Source: Isoetes taiwanensis (Eukaryota > Streptophyta > Lycopodiopsida > Isoetales > Isoetaceae). From it: a stretch of DNA of 64,000 bases. Shown one piece after another: positions 33,065 to 43,808 of this stretch; position 1 is the first letter of the stretch; every line of letters begins with the position of its first letter. The position numbers were made by a program, and so were the translations under genes. The stretch covers positions 18,837,018-18,901,017 of the forward strand of contig JAJEKV010000020.1 of NCBI GenBank assembly GCA_021234155.1, read 5' to 3'. The notes beneath the pieces are model-generated. The model ran no database searches. It was not told where the DNA came from and was given only the letters and a program-made list of their open reading frames with translations.

Positions 33065-35047
33065 GTACTCTTCCCACTTACTCTGCTTGTTCCAAACATA
33101 GTTTCTTAGCATATCTTCCAAGATTCTGTTGGTCCGTTCTGTTTGCCCATATATGCCGTGCTCATGGACAGCTTCGTCTGGATCGTCGCAAAAAGATCCT
33201 GCCAAAAGGCACTCATGAACTTCGGGTCTCTGTCGGAGATGATCTCTCTCGGCATGCCATGGAGCCTGAAGATTTCCTTGGTGAAGAGAGCCGTTGTATC
33301 CAAGGTTGTGTCAAGGCACAAAGTGTGCCATCTTCGACAGCTTGTCGACCACAACCATCAGGGCATCTTTTCCTCTTGCTATCCTCGGGAGCCCTGTTAT
33401 GAAGTCCATACTGATGACTTCCCACTTAGCGTTCGGCACCGCTAATGTTTCGAATGCCCCTGGAATTCGAAGCTGCTCTGCCTTCGTCTGCTGACACAGC
33501 TGGCACTCTTTGATGTACTGAGCTATCTGCTTCTTCATCCCTGGCCAATAATAACTGCTGTGCACTTTGAAATATGTCTTCATAAATCCTGCGTGGCCAG
33601 CTATTGGACTGTTGTGGGTGTCGTGGAGAATCAACTTCCTCACTCCTGATGATTCCGGCACATACAACTTATTCTTATGGTACAAAAGGTTACCTTCCTT
33701 TTTAAAATTCTTGAAGGTATCCCTCTCCTTATTTGTTCTTGCCTCCTTGCACAAACTCGCCCACACTTTCTTGAAGTCTGCATCTGTCGGCAAGGTTTCT
33801 TCGATCTTCTTTCCGAAGTCGCTGGAGAGCGTCGAAATTGCATTGCAGTGGACTCTTGTTGTCAGAGGATGCCTTGAAAGCGCATCTGCTACCACATTGA
33901 GCTTCCCCGGCTTATAAACTATATCAAAGTCATATTCTTCGAGGAACTCCATCCACCTTCGTTGCCTCAGGTTGAGATGTGGTTGCGTGAACACGTATTG
34001 GAGGCTCTGATGGTCTGTGTCCAACTGGAACTTCCTCCCCAACAGGTAGTGCCTCCAAATTCTTAGTGCTTTGACAACTGCAAGCAACTCTTGATCATGA
34101 GTCGGGTAGCGCGTTTCGGCGTCGTTCATCTTACGAGAATCATAAGCCACTACTCGCTCTTCCTGCATCAGCACTGCACCTGTGGCAATCTTATTTGCAT
34201 CCGTCGCCACAAGTTTGTCCTTCTCGGGGTCTGGCAGGGTCAGGACAGGGGCGGTTGTCAAGGCTTCCTTCAACATCTCGAATCCTGCTTGGGCTTTCTT
34301 CTGCCAGTGATCTGCCCAATCCTTTACTTTTTCCGCCCTTGTCAAATCCGTTAGCGGGGCTGCTATTTTTGCAAAGTTCTTCACGAACCTCCTGTAATAC
34401 CTTGCTAGGCCGAGAAAGCTTCTGACCTTGTGGATGTTCTTCAGCGCCGGCCACTGTATGACTGCTTCAATCTTGGCAGGATCCGTCGAAATCCCCTCTG
34501 ATGAGATCATATGACCCAGATATTCGACCCTCTCCGTTGCGAAGTGGCACTTCGACAACTTAGCGTACAACTGGTGCCTTCTTAGCTTCTCGAGCACTTT
34601 CCTTAGGTGTTGTACGTGTTCTTCCAGGGATCTGCTATACATCAGAATATCATCAAAGAATACTATCACAAAAGTATCCAAAAACTCCCTGAAGATATCG
34701 TTCATGAGCCTCATGAATGTTGCTGGGGCATTTGACAAATCAAACGGCATTACGGTGAACTCATAATGCCCATACCTGGTCCTGAATGCTGTTTTGTGGA
34801 CGTCTTCTTCCTTAATCCTGATCTGATGGTACCCCGACCTCAGGTCTATCTTGGAGAAAACCTTCGCCCCTTGGAGCTCATCCATCAGGTCGTCCGATCT
34901 GGGGAGTGCATACTTATTCTTGATGGTGTGCTTGTTTAGCTGCCTATAATCTATGTACATCCTCAAGCTGCCATCCTTCTTCTTCACAAAAAGGATGGGT
35001 GCGCCAAATGGTGAGACGCTAGGTCTAATGAACCCTAAGTCAAGCAA
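33065..35047 (-). pseudogene. element C reverse transcriptase-RNase H-integrase
   Basis: Begins right after an in-frame TAG (35048-35050) that separates it from the gag-protease frame. [48 protein letters not shown] (usually FGLTNAPATF), [13 protein letters not shown] (catalytic DD). RNase [51 protein letters not shown]. Integrase: zinc module ending CQLCQQTK, then [10 protein letters not shown] (first Asp). A frameshift near 33311-33320 moves the core to the frame with MPREIISDRDPKFMSAFWQDL (second Asp); another near 33150 leads to YGQTERTNRILEDMLRNYV and the Glu region. The gene is then split at KWEEYI by transposon T and resumes at 24693. Confidence 0.92.
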
Positions 35048-35050
35048 CTC

Positions 35051-37020
35051 CTACAATTGCTTCTTCAACTCGGTCAGCTCTTGCGTCGACATCCTGTACG
35101 GAGCTTTTCTTGTCGGCTTCGTACCTGGTTCGAGTGCTATCTCACACTCGACTCCCCTGTAAGGAGGAAGCTGCTTGATCTCGTCTGGGAAGAGATCATG
35201 GAACTCCTTTACCAACTTAGCTATCTGCTTTGGTAATTTGCTGAGCACCTTATCTTCCTTGCTTTCTTCTGACTCGGGCTCTTCGATCTGAAGCTTGAAG
35301 ACATATGCTATCTGCTCGCTCTTTATGCACTTGAGCAGCCGCTTACTAGACATATACTGCATGATAGGAACAACTTCTTTACCTTCAATTTCTATGATCT
35401 TGTTGTTGGGCGCCGTGAAGGTCACCTTCCGCTTCCCACAATCAATGATGGCTCCTGCTGGTCCAAGATACTCCATTCCTATGATCAAATCATACTTCCC
35501 GATGTTCATCACTTCTGCCCCCATTTGAATGTTGATCCCTGGCAAATCGATGTCGAAATTTATCCTCTTGCCTGCCGTGTGTCTCACTGCCCCGCTTGCT
35601 AACACCACGGGTCTCGGTTTTGACTTCAACGGCTTGAGCTTCAACATCTCAACCATTCTTGGAGACGCAAAGTTGTGGGTGCTCCCCGTATCTATCAGGA
35701 CTATGAAGGATTTGGCCTTGGCCTTCCCTACTGTAGAGATTACCTGATACTGATTTTCCGCTTGGTCTGAATCTATGGCAGCAAAAATGTGACACTCACC
35801 CTGAATGAAGTCGCGTGCTTCCCCACCCTCGTCGTCAGAGGGAGTCTCCCATCCACCCAACTCTGCTAATGCAGGGCAGTTTGTTGTTCTGTGGCCTGGC
35901 TGGAAGCACCTGAAGTACAGCTGTTTCTCAATGCACTCCTGCCTCTTCTCCTTAGGCATGGCTTGTAAAAAGGATCGCACCGCTTTCAAATAGTTTGACC
36001 CTTCTTGCTTGTCTTTGAAGGATACCTGTTTCTTTTCCTGCTGCTTCCCATAATTGCCACTGTATGGAGCTTTTGCTGGTCCTGGACTAGCTGTTCTAGG
36101 GCTATAACTTCCCGCTGCTTTGCCCTTATCCTGATAGTACTGCTGTTTCTGCCCGCTGTTCTGAGGGTCGGATCCTTGCAGGCTGACTTCTTTCGACTCC
36201 GCTTCTGATACTATTCGAGGGTTGATTGCTCTTACAAGTTTCATGAACTCTTCCGTGTATTTCTGCACTGACTTGTTGCCATGCTGTAGTTGATAGAATT
36301 GCTGCATCATGTGACATTTGTGCTCCCTTGGTACATAGTGGCGCTTGAATGCCTTTGAGAATTTCCGAAATCTGCAGCTGTCTCGGCTCAGTCCATGTGC
36401 TTTGGCGTATCCCTTCCACCAAATGCGAGCTGCGCCCTTGAGGTTGACTGTTGCCACCCTGCCTTTGTCTTTGTCCTTCATTCCGTATGCATTCCCATAT
36501 TCCCTCATCTCGTCCAGCCAGGCCTCTGCCTCCATGCCTGACCGACTGTCCCCTGAGAACTGTTCAAGCTTCCTTGCCTTCCATACATTGCTCAGTGCAG
36601 AATCTACTTTCTTCTGGTAGTCTGAGGTCTTTGTGTCCCTGAGTCTGCCGTCTCTATGGTCCTGCACCTGTTCTACCTCTTCCTCGGATTTCGGAGTCCG
36701 AATCTGAGCTTGGGTTGGAGGAGTCCGTGCTTGGGGACCTCCTTCTCTTGCTCTTCTTCTTATCCTTTCCCGGTTTTCGAGGTGGTGCTTGCGGCAATTG
36801 GACGTTGTCATTTGGGCCAACTCCTGCTTGTGCTGCCAAAAAGACCTTTATTTCTTGAAGGTCCGATCTCATCTGCGACATCTCTTCTTCGGGAGTCATG
36901 GGACCGAATTCTTCGTATAGGTTTCTTGCTGGGTGTTGCCTGGCCGGCGTCTGTTCATCTCTATGGACTTGCCGCTCTTGTTCAGCTGTTCTTGGACCTC
37001 TAGCTGCATACACAAGTAGA
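35051..37020 (-). pseudogene. element C gag-protease
   Basis: The first segment (37013-36654) gives a Gag N-terminus with an acidic coiled part (TPEEEMSQMRSDLQEIKVFL) and a basic K/R-rich patch. A frame change near 36700-36820 leads to the main frame (36820-35051): Gag core ARIWWKGYAKAHG and QKYTEEFMKLVRAI, then a zinc knuckle missing its first Cys (YFRCFQPGHRTTNC), then the aspartic protease active site VLIDTGSTHNF (near 35690) and DLIIGMEYL, then the start of RT up to a TAG at 35048. The TAG is an internal stop rather than a natural gene end, because RT sequence continues in the same frame. Confidence 0.9.
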
Positions 37021-37151
37021 TCATGGCCTTACGGTTAGCTTTATTTATTTTGCATTATGTGTGTTTGCTGATATAGTTGTGGAAGCAAAATACATGAACA
37101 AAACATTTAAAGTGTGAAACAAAATGTATTTTTATATATATAATAGCTTAA

Positions 37152-38757
37152 TTACAATGCTTCCGGGATCAAGAGTCTAACTATTCTTGGAATCGCCGGA
37201 AGGATGGGTTGTCCTGAAGGAACTTGGGCCATTCCTACCGAGCGTCCCAAGTTCCTGAGGATATTCGTTGGTGTCCCGCCCTGCAAGGCTGTCACCAAGT
37301 CTTCTACTCTGCGGTCCGATGTGTAGGCCGCGGTCACTGCTAAACTTCCTTGCCGTCGGTAGGGTACGGCGAAGTCGAAGATGTCAAGTGCCATCGTTCT
37401 CTTGACTAGGATGACATGGTCAACTGTTGGGATCAGCCGAGCATGCCTACCAAAGCCTGAGAGCGCGATGAGCATGAACACTCATTCTTCGCCCCTTGGG
37501 CTGAATTTGCGGTGTATGACCACTATCCTCCCGTCCATCAGTAGAGGAAGATAATACCTTAGCGACCTGTCCCTGCCCGTCGTTGTTGATTCATCGTCCG
37601 CTCGGGCACCGGCTCTATGTCTTCCCGCATATTCATCGACGTCAGTCTCTGTGAGTTCTTTGTGATCCCTTATTATTGATGTGATTCTGGTCAGGTCGAT
37701 CTCGCCCCTTCTCTGAACACCTATGGGGGCTGGTGTCGAAGAACTTGGCATCAAAATGTTCGTGGTCTTGCCACGGATCCCCATCTGTTCTTGGATGGCG
37801 TAGAATTCTTCTTCGGACGGCAGATCCCGAGCTTCCATCATTTGCCGGATGCTGTTGTACGCCTGGATATCTGAAGTCGACTCCCCTGTATAGGTGTCAG
37901 CTTCTCTTATATGGATTGGGAAGTCGGAAGCCTCCCGGTCGATGAAGTCATCCAGATCTGGTTGTTGCCGTAGAAGGTACAACAACTCATCAAGTCGGTA
38001 CTCCCTGGCTCTGCATTCGGGGAGGTTCTGGATGTCGCTCAGGAGCAGGTACTCCTGGCCATTGATGATGATGGGGGCTAGGCTTGTGATACCTAGCCCG
38101 AGCGGGGGAGCGATCCTAAGGGTCTGCCGGTCCTGTTCGAAAGCCGGTATCTCCTGCTCTGCTAGTTGCCGCTCTTGGTCGGGGTCGAGCTCGACGTAGT
38201 CTTCGTCATCTGAGTCGAGTGCTTTGTCTCTGGCTCTTCCTTCTTGCTCGACTTGATATTGCAAGAGGAGCTGACCTTCTGCTGAAGAGGCTAAGGGGTC
38301 TACATCCATGGCAGGGATAGAGGGTTCTCAAGATTGGGTTCTGGGCACGGTGAGAAAGAAAGATGGCTAGGGCAGCGGTGTAGGAGAAATACTTGGCCCT
38401 ATTAGCTGTCATGACCATGTAATCTGGCAACCTAGCAACTTTGTTATTCAGATATTTGGCAATGTTGGGGATATCACCCAAGGCTGCTTGGAGGGATTGC
38501 TTGGGAACAAAATATCCTGTACAAGGGGGGAGTTGTACTAAGGATGGTCCTACTCTAGCTTGGAACTCAGTCATGACTTCCATATAGGATGGGGTTGCCT
38601 GCAAGGTGGCTTGGATGTCTATCTCCTTCTGGAAGACTTGGAAAATGGCATTGATGTCTGCCTCAGCTACATGGGCACTGGCGTTGTCCCATCGCCTGAA
38701 GTCTACAGTTGCCATTGATCTTGAGTGACTGGGACTATCAAACAGCTCTTGAAGCAC
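37152..38757 (-). pseudogene. element C unknown second accessory ORF
   Basis: I do not recognise this protein. The N-terminal part starts at MATVDFRRWDNAS (ATG about 38715) with a helical region; a frame change near 38310-38330 leads to the main segment (38309-37482), which is acidic and hydrophilic with little low complexity (LLLQYQVEQEG, QNLPECRAREYRLDELLYLL, GRIVVIHRKFSPRGEE). A TGA at 37482-37484 is followed in the same frame by about 108 more sensible codons (LIPTVDHVILVKRT, RVEDLVTALQGG, ending LLIPEAL), so the native protein was probably about 520 residues. It sits between the H3 ORF and gag on the same strand. It is not a known retroviral domain as far as I can tell; a chaperone or structural partner of the H3 fusion is speculation. 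Confidence 0.6.
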
Positions 38758-39030
38758 CTAAGGGGTTAGGGAAATCGCCTAAAAGTTGGGAGCAAACCTG
38801 TAGGATGCTAAGTGAGATATGGGGGCCTATTTATAGGAAAAAGGGAAAACCCTAATTTTTGGATGACTTGGAAAAATCTTGGGGTTGGGTAAATCTCACC
38901 TATTTTGAGGTCAAAATGAGGATTGTAAGGCTAATTTGAGGTTTGAGCATGAATAAGAGTATCTAATGAACCTATTGCAACAATTTTGAGGTCAATTGGA
39001 GGTGGCATGAAAGAGAAAATGCTGAAAGTA

Positions 39031-39093
39031 CTCACGGTGTGCGCTGGGAGGCTGACCTAAAATTTAGGTCGAGGTCCCGGCGCATACCGTGAG
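39031..39093. repeat. element C 63-nt hairpin, copy 1
   Basis: CTCACGGTGTGCGC...GCGCATACCGTGAG encloses GACCTAAAATTTAGGTC, a nearly continuous dyad of 63 bases. Lies in the spacer between the unknown ORF and the H3 ORF. Confidence 0.93.
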
Positions 39094-39233
39094 CAATTTG
39101 CCCCTAATTGGTCAAGACTTATCTAAACAAGATGAACTAAAGGTCAAAACATAATGGTCTCACCGAGATATGCAAGATTGACCCCTTACTTGGTCGATTT
39201 GGAGATGTTTGGGACCACTTTTGGTGTGAAATA

Positions 39234-39296
39234 CTCACGGTGTGCGCTGGAAGGCCGACCTAAAATTTAGGTCGGGGTCCTGGCGCATACCGTGAG
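39234..39296. repeat. element C 63-nt hairpin, copy 2
   Basis: Same length and design as copy 1, with compensating-looking substitutions (GGAAGGCCGACC / GGTCGGGGTCC), 203 bp further on. Confidence 0.93.
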
Positions 39297-39440
39297 CAAC
39301 TTCTCACTAATTGACCATAAGATGTCCAATTTAACTAAAACTAAAAGCAATTATTGCTAACTCAACCTAATTAACAACATTTATGCACTTATAATTTACT
39401 CAAAACAACTTTTCATTAACAAAATTTATCATTTACAAAA

Positions 39441-40681
39441 TTAACGTTCCCCTTTAATGGAACTGGCCAAGCGCATGTCCTTGGTCATCAGAGTTACCCT
39501 CTTGGCGTGTATAGTACACGCCGTTGAGTCTTCAAAATGCTGCACCAGCTTCTGCTCAGCTGCTTCTTGCAAGGCTAGCAGCATCTCGCCTGTTACTCTC
39601 TTACTCGAGTCGAATTCCTGCACGACGAGCCTGGCGAACGGTGCACGGGGGATGAGAAGGCTATAGCTTCTCTGAAAATGCCGGATCTCCCGTATTGCTT
39701 GTGACAGTTTCGATCCGGCTCTCCTGGCTTTCGGCTTCTTGGGAGGAGTAGGCTTCTCTGGAGGCGGGTTGAGAGTCTGCTTCTTTGATGGCCGTCCTCC
39801 TTCAACATAGGTGACCTTGTTCGCCTGGTAGTAGGAGTTGTAGGCCTCCCACTTCTTCATGAACTCCTGGTGTGCCTTCAACTTCTTCTGGTAGACCCTG
39901 AGATGGTCTACCACGTAAGACTCTCGGGCAGGTCGGGGTGGCTTCTTCGGATCCTTGTCTTTCTCCCATGTTAGGTAGGGCGGGGATGCTTGCACCTGCG
40001 GATCTTGGGGTCTGTCCGATCCTCCTCTATCGGCTTGGAGGAGCTCCCACCTTCTTGATGAGGATTGTAATTTTCATCATATGAGTCGTCCGAGGATAGG
40101 GGTTGGTCGGCCGGCCGTTCGTTGATGACAATCTTCACATTTGGGGTCTTCTTCATCTTCCTCTTGGGCTCCTCCTTCTCCTTGCCCTTGAGTTTCTTCT
40201 TTGCTTCTGCTTCCTTTGCCTCCTTTTCTTCTCTTTTCCTCTTCTTCTCGGCCTTTTTCTTCTCGCGGCGTCGTGCCTTCGCCTTATGCATTCGAATCCA
40301 GGCCTCGAGTTCCTCCTCCATAGTCGGCTCGGGAGTGGGCTCCCTCTGCTCCTCCTGTTCTTTGGCCGCCTGCCCCCGTTCTGCCCTTTCTTGTTTTTCC
40401 TTCTCCATTTGCTCGAACACTTTTAGGATTTCATCATCCTCCGATCCAATATCTGCTTGTCCGTCCACCTGCGGGTTGATGCCTTCAATCAGCTCGTCTA
40501 GTGATCCTTGCTCGGATCCCTCCTCCTGCAGCTCCTCCGAAGTGCTCTCCTCGCCTGATGACGGTTGGCCTCCTCCTGTGAGAAGCCGCTCCCGAAGTAG
40601 CTACTGTATGCGCCTATGATCTTGGGCGCTAGGTGTTTCTCCTGGTCGATACTTCCGAGCGGTCTGTTTGGTGCACGCTAT
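39441..40681 (-). pseudogene. element C histone H3 fusion protein (H3 tail - charged coil - H3 fold)
   Basis: Reading from 40681: ATA-GCG-TGC then TKQTARK, i.e. a histone H3 N-terminus in which the start ATG is now ATA and Arg2 is Cys. KYRPGETPSA follows. An in-frame TAG comes soon after (about 40616), and the same frame continues with an acidic Ser/Glu-rich segment, a Glu/Lys/Arg-rich coiled coil (near 40400-40190), SSDDSYDENYNP, then a frame change near 40000. The last segment (39995-39441) has a basic linker (KPTPPKKPKARRAGSK) and a complete H3 fold (39725-39444): IREIRHFQRSYSLLIPRAPF, ALQEAAEQKLVQHFEDS, TIHAKRVTLMTKDMRLAS, ending KGER as H3 does. LLIP..PF resembles CENH3, but loop 1 is shorter than in canonical H3. 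About 413 codons versus 136 for H3. Likely role: nucleosome incorporation or chromatin targeting for the element (inference). Confidence 0.87.
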
Positions 40682-40894
40682 GTCTTACTTCACGTCAATC
40701 GGAGGTCTGGCGCCCAAAAATCGCCTCGAAATGCGGAGCTAGCTTCTAGACAGGAAATCTACAAATGAGAGGGGTTTGGGTCTATTTATAGTTTGGCAAA
40801 TTTTAGGTCAAATTCTAAGTTACTCATTTTCATGTGTCAAAGCACCTATTAACTTAAAACATGTGCTTACTTCAGAGTTTTCTAAGCAATTTTA

Positions 40895-40942
40895 CTCATG
40901 GTGTGCGCTAGAGGGCTGACCTAATATTTAGATCAAGGCTCT
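40895..40942. repeat. element C 63-nt hairpin, copy 3 (right arm decayed)
   Basis: CTCATGGTGTGCGC and the GACCTAATATTTAGATC core are present, but the closing arm GCGCATACCGTGAG is missing. Confidence 0.75.
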
Positions 40943-41090
40943 ACTTTTGCATTTTTGACTAAATTATATGATTTCTAGGCATATTCCTAGGGGTGTAATA
41001 TACAATTCTAGCTAAATCTTACCTTAAAATTTGATTTAGCTTATTATATTGTTCAAATTTGTCAAGTTTCAAGGTGATTATGGCCAGTTA

Positions 41091-41153
41091 CTCATGGTGT
41101 GCGCCTGGGGCTCAACCTAAAATTTAGGTTGGTGCTCTGGCGCATACCGTGAG
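41091..41153. repeat. element C 63-nt hairpin, copy 4
   Basis: CTCATGGTGTGCGCC...GGCGCATACCGTGAG with core AACCTAAAATTTAGGTT; the core pairs change together relative to copies 1 and 2, so the dyad is kept. Confidence 0.9.
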
Positions 41154-41324
41154 CAATTTCTGCACTTAGTGAAATTTTTGTTCAAGTTCTAACTGTTACT
41201 AGCTTAGCATAACTACAAAAAAAATGAGAAAAAATTTTTCCACTTTCTCGAGGTTTGAGGATCCTACTAAGTTAGTACTACTGGGAGTATGGCCAGTGCT
41301 TTGCTCTTGGTCTCCAAGAACATT

Positions 41325-41337
41325 GTTTTGATACCAC
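41325..41337 (-). promoter_or_regulatory. element C primer-binding site
   Basis: Minus strand reads GTGGTATCAAAAC directly after the LTR end GTCACA. It is similar to the tRNA-iMet complement TGGTATCAGAGC with two changes. Confidence 0.75.
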
Positions 41338-42879
41338 TGTGACGTCCTCTACTCATATACGGTGCACTCACCGTATACAAACAGGAGTTTATCCCCCATA
41401 CCAACTCCATGCTGATACAAGGCCCTCCACATATCACTGCAACCTTGACAAGTTCCAGTGGGAAGAGTGAAGGGGTCATTTTACCATGTCTCCCTCATGG
41501 CCTACCTAGCTGCGGAAGCGTAAACATATATGTCAGTACAAATACTTCAACATCACATGACCATCACGAAGGATGGTTCACCACATATCTGCATAGGCAA
41601 GATCAGTACATCACATATGGAGATTCTACCCAAGGCTCAGACTCAAGGGAGAGGACTGACAGCTCGGGCCTCCAGAAGTCATTGCAAACAGAATTCATGG
41701 CAATGGATTTGGCTGGCATAAGAACATGGCTTAGGGTAGTCCACTCCATCCGCCCCTCCTGTGCACACTTTGCAGAGTAGGTTGAAAAGTCTCGGGACCT
41801 GACTGTAGCCTGCCGGATGCATAGCCAAAGGGGCTACTCCTGGGTTGCATCTCCCCAGTTCCGATGGGGCAGGTAGGGATCACTTCCACCAGAGACTAGC
41901 ATGCTGACTCAAGGTGACTAGAGGGCCACAGCCCGTACTCGACTTGAACTCCATAGAAGGTGTCCACCACCCCAAGAGTGTCGAACCCATGCAAAGCCCT
42001 CACGCAGTGGCGGAGCATTAGGTCTAGTGCACTATAGTCCCCGATAGACTTTACTACCAGAGGGACGTGATCGTGAGTCAGGACATGCACCTCCTTGTAA
42101 GCCAGTCTAGTTCCTCCACCCACAACCAGGTTTGGTTCTTGTACACATGCCGAATTTCATAGTGCATTAAAGAGGGCTAGCTAGGAGCATCAACTACTAG
42201 GCTTTTAAGGCCTCTACCCCCCTTCCCAATACAATGATTCCACAGAGATCATCATCACATACATATCATAGAAGAACTAAAGAATAAGATTTAATCTAAA
42301 TCACAGAGTTAGGTTCTTTAGTTATGGCTTGATATCTAGAGGTCTAGATGGCTGCTATGGGCAAATCAATAGGCTAAACCTACTTACTCTATCTCTGGGA
42401 GGCGGTTTAGACTATTGAATTGGCAAAATACCTGATCCCTGGCTTGCTCCTCCTGCTCTGAATGCATCCATGCTGCAGAACTGCTCGAAAATGAAACTAG
42501 AAAGGGAAGCTGATGAGCTAGACTGCTCAGACAGACTTCCGGAGTCAAGATTGGCTCTTGGAGCAAGCAAAACGGAGTTCTAGAAGGCTGTGGACGAAAA
42601 TGGAAAGTTAGGGTTCAGATGCCTTATATAAGTTAGGGTTAGGGTTTCCATTAACCCTTGAGCATGTGGGATAAATGGGTGTGGCCCACTTGCCTATATT
42701 AATTAAGTGGGCTAAAGTGTACACATGAATAAATGTGCACACACTTGCAAGTTGCCCCTAGGATGCTACTTGCTTAGCTACACGTCGGCGTACACGTCAA
42801 TCGGGATGGCGTGTACGCGTGACGAGGCAGTACAGTACAGTATACGTCCTGGGACCGTATACTGTGCTGGAACGTCACA
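41338..42879 (-). repeat. element C LTR, right copy (5' LTR in element orientation)
   Basis: 1542 bp, matching 21552-23099 with few differences. It would contain the promoter reading leftward into the H3 ORF. A TATATAAG box (minus-strand sense not established) lies near 42624. Confidence 0.93.
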
Positions 42880-43808
42880 GAAACTAGTCTAGAGTTGGCC
42901 TGGAATTGATTAGAACAATTGAGTCAGGGCGAATCTAACTGGAAAGGGACGATTTGGGCTTGTGAGTGGCTGAAATTGGATGTATAGTGCACATTTGGGC
43001 ATGATTGGTGCTTCTGCGATGTTAATTGGAAGTACTTATCCCACCCAAAATCTGCCAGGAAACAGAAAACAGTAGATAATCTGCAATTAGATATGATAAC
43101 CTGGCATTGAATTTGCTGAGAGAGGGCCAATTTGGTGGTGGATATGAAGAATCGATGCCTCAGAAGCTTCAATGATTGCCAGATTTAAGACGTTGAGCTT
43201 TTTGTTGTTTCTGTTTGTTCTTAATTTGGCTTTCTTTTTGTTGCTTTTGTTCCATTGTTTTTTCATATTTGTTAATAATTAAATGGAAGGTAATTGCTAG
43301 TACAGGGTTAGAAGATATGAGCTTTGTATCAAATGAATCCAAAAAGGCAGAGGCATAGGAACAAAGTCATGAAGATATGAACAAAGACATGGTATTAAGT
43401 TAACGCAAAGTACGCGAGTTAAATAAATTCTTAATGTTAGAGAAATCTAAAACAAATGGGTTGATTGCAACATAGCTCCTAGAGACAGGGTAATATTGGT
43501 TTTCTTTAGCTGGAGATGGTGCCTTGGTTCACGATCAGGTGGAAAAGGCTAAATGCCGCTGCGGTCATGAGAACTTATGGATTCTTAAGCTGGAAGCGTT
43601 GTGTTGTGCCAAATAAATTCATAAGTTAAGGATGTGGATTTTAGTATAATACATGAGTAACCATATCTAAGTGAATTATTCTAAGTATTGGGCATGGAGA
43701 TGGAACTTGGGGGCTTTGCAACTATAGAGATGGAGCCATGCTAAGGAATAGCCTCGCACAGATACTGGATATAGACTGTCTCTCGGCAACAAAGGTAGTT
43801 AAGGTGGT

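Larger units (their letters stand above)
40682..41337 (-). other. element C leader between LTR and H3 ORF
   Basis: About 650 bp of untranslated leader (minus strand) with hairpin copies 3 and 4. The primer site TGGTATCAAAAC lies at its beginning (41325-41336), next to the LTR end. Confidence 0.7.
21552..42879 (-). mobile_element. element C: giant Ty3/Gypsy chromovirus with histone-H3 ORF, 21.3 kb with insert
   Basis: LTRs at 21552-23099 and 41338-42879 (about 1.54 kb, TGTGA...TCACA) are flanked by a 5-bp target duplication GAAAC (21547-21551, 42880-42884). The empty site is in element A's 5' LTR near 11317. The element reads right to left: LTR, primer site (TGGTATCAAAAC, 41325-41336), histone-H3-like ORF (40681-39441), unknown ORF (38757-37152), gag (37013-35900), protease-RT-RNase H-integrase-chromodomain (to 23890), polypurine tract, LTR. 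Without the 8366-bp transposon T and its duplication it would be about 12.96 kb, large for a chromovirus because of the two extra ORFs before gag. The LTRs look highly similar, so it is fairly young, yet several ORFs carry stops and frameshifts. Confidence 0.94.

Noticed and set aside
39441-40681. Host histone H3 or CENH3 gene inserted by chance
   Set aside because: It is in the right orientation between LTR and gag, has no own flanking repeats or poly(A), and the tail and fold are separated by a long charged segment not found in host H3.
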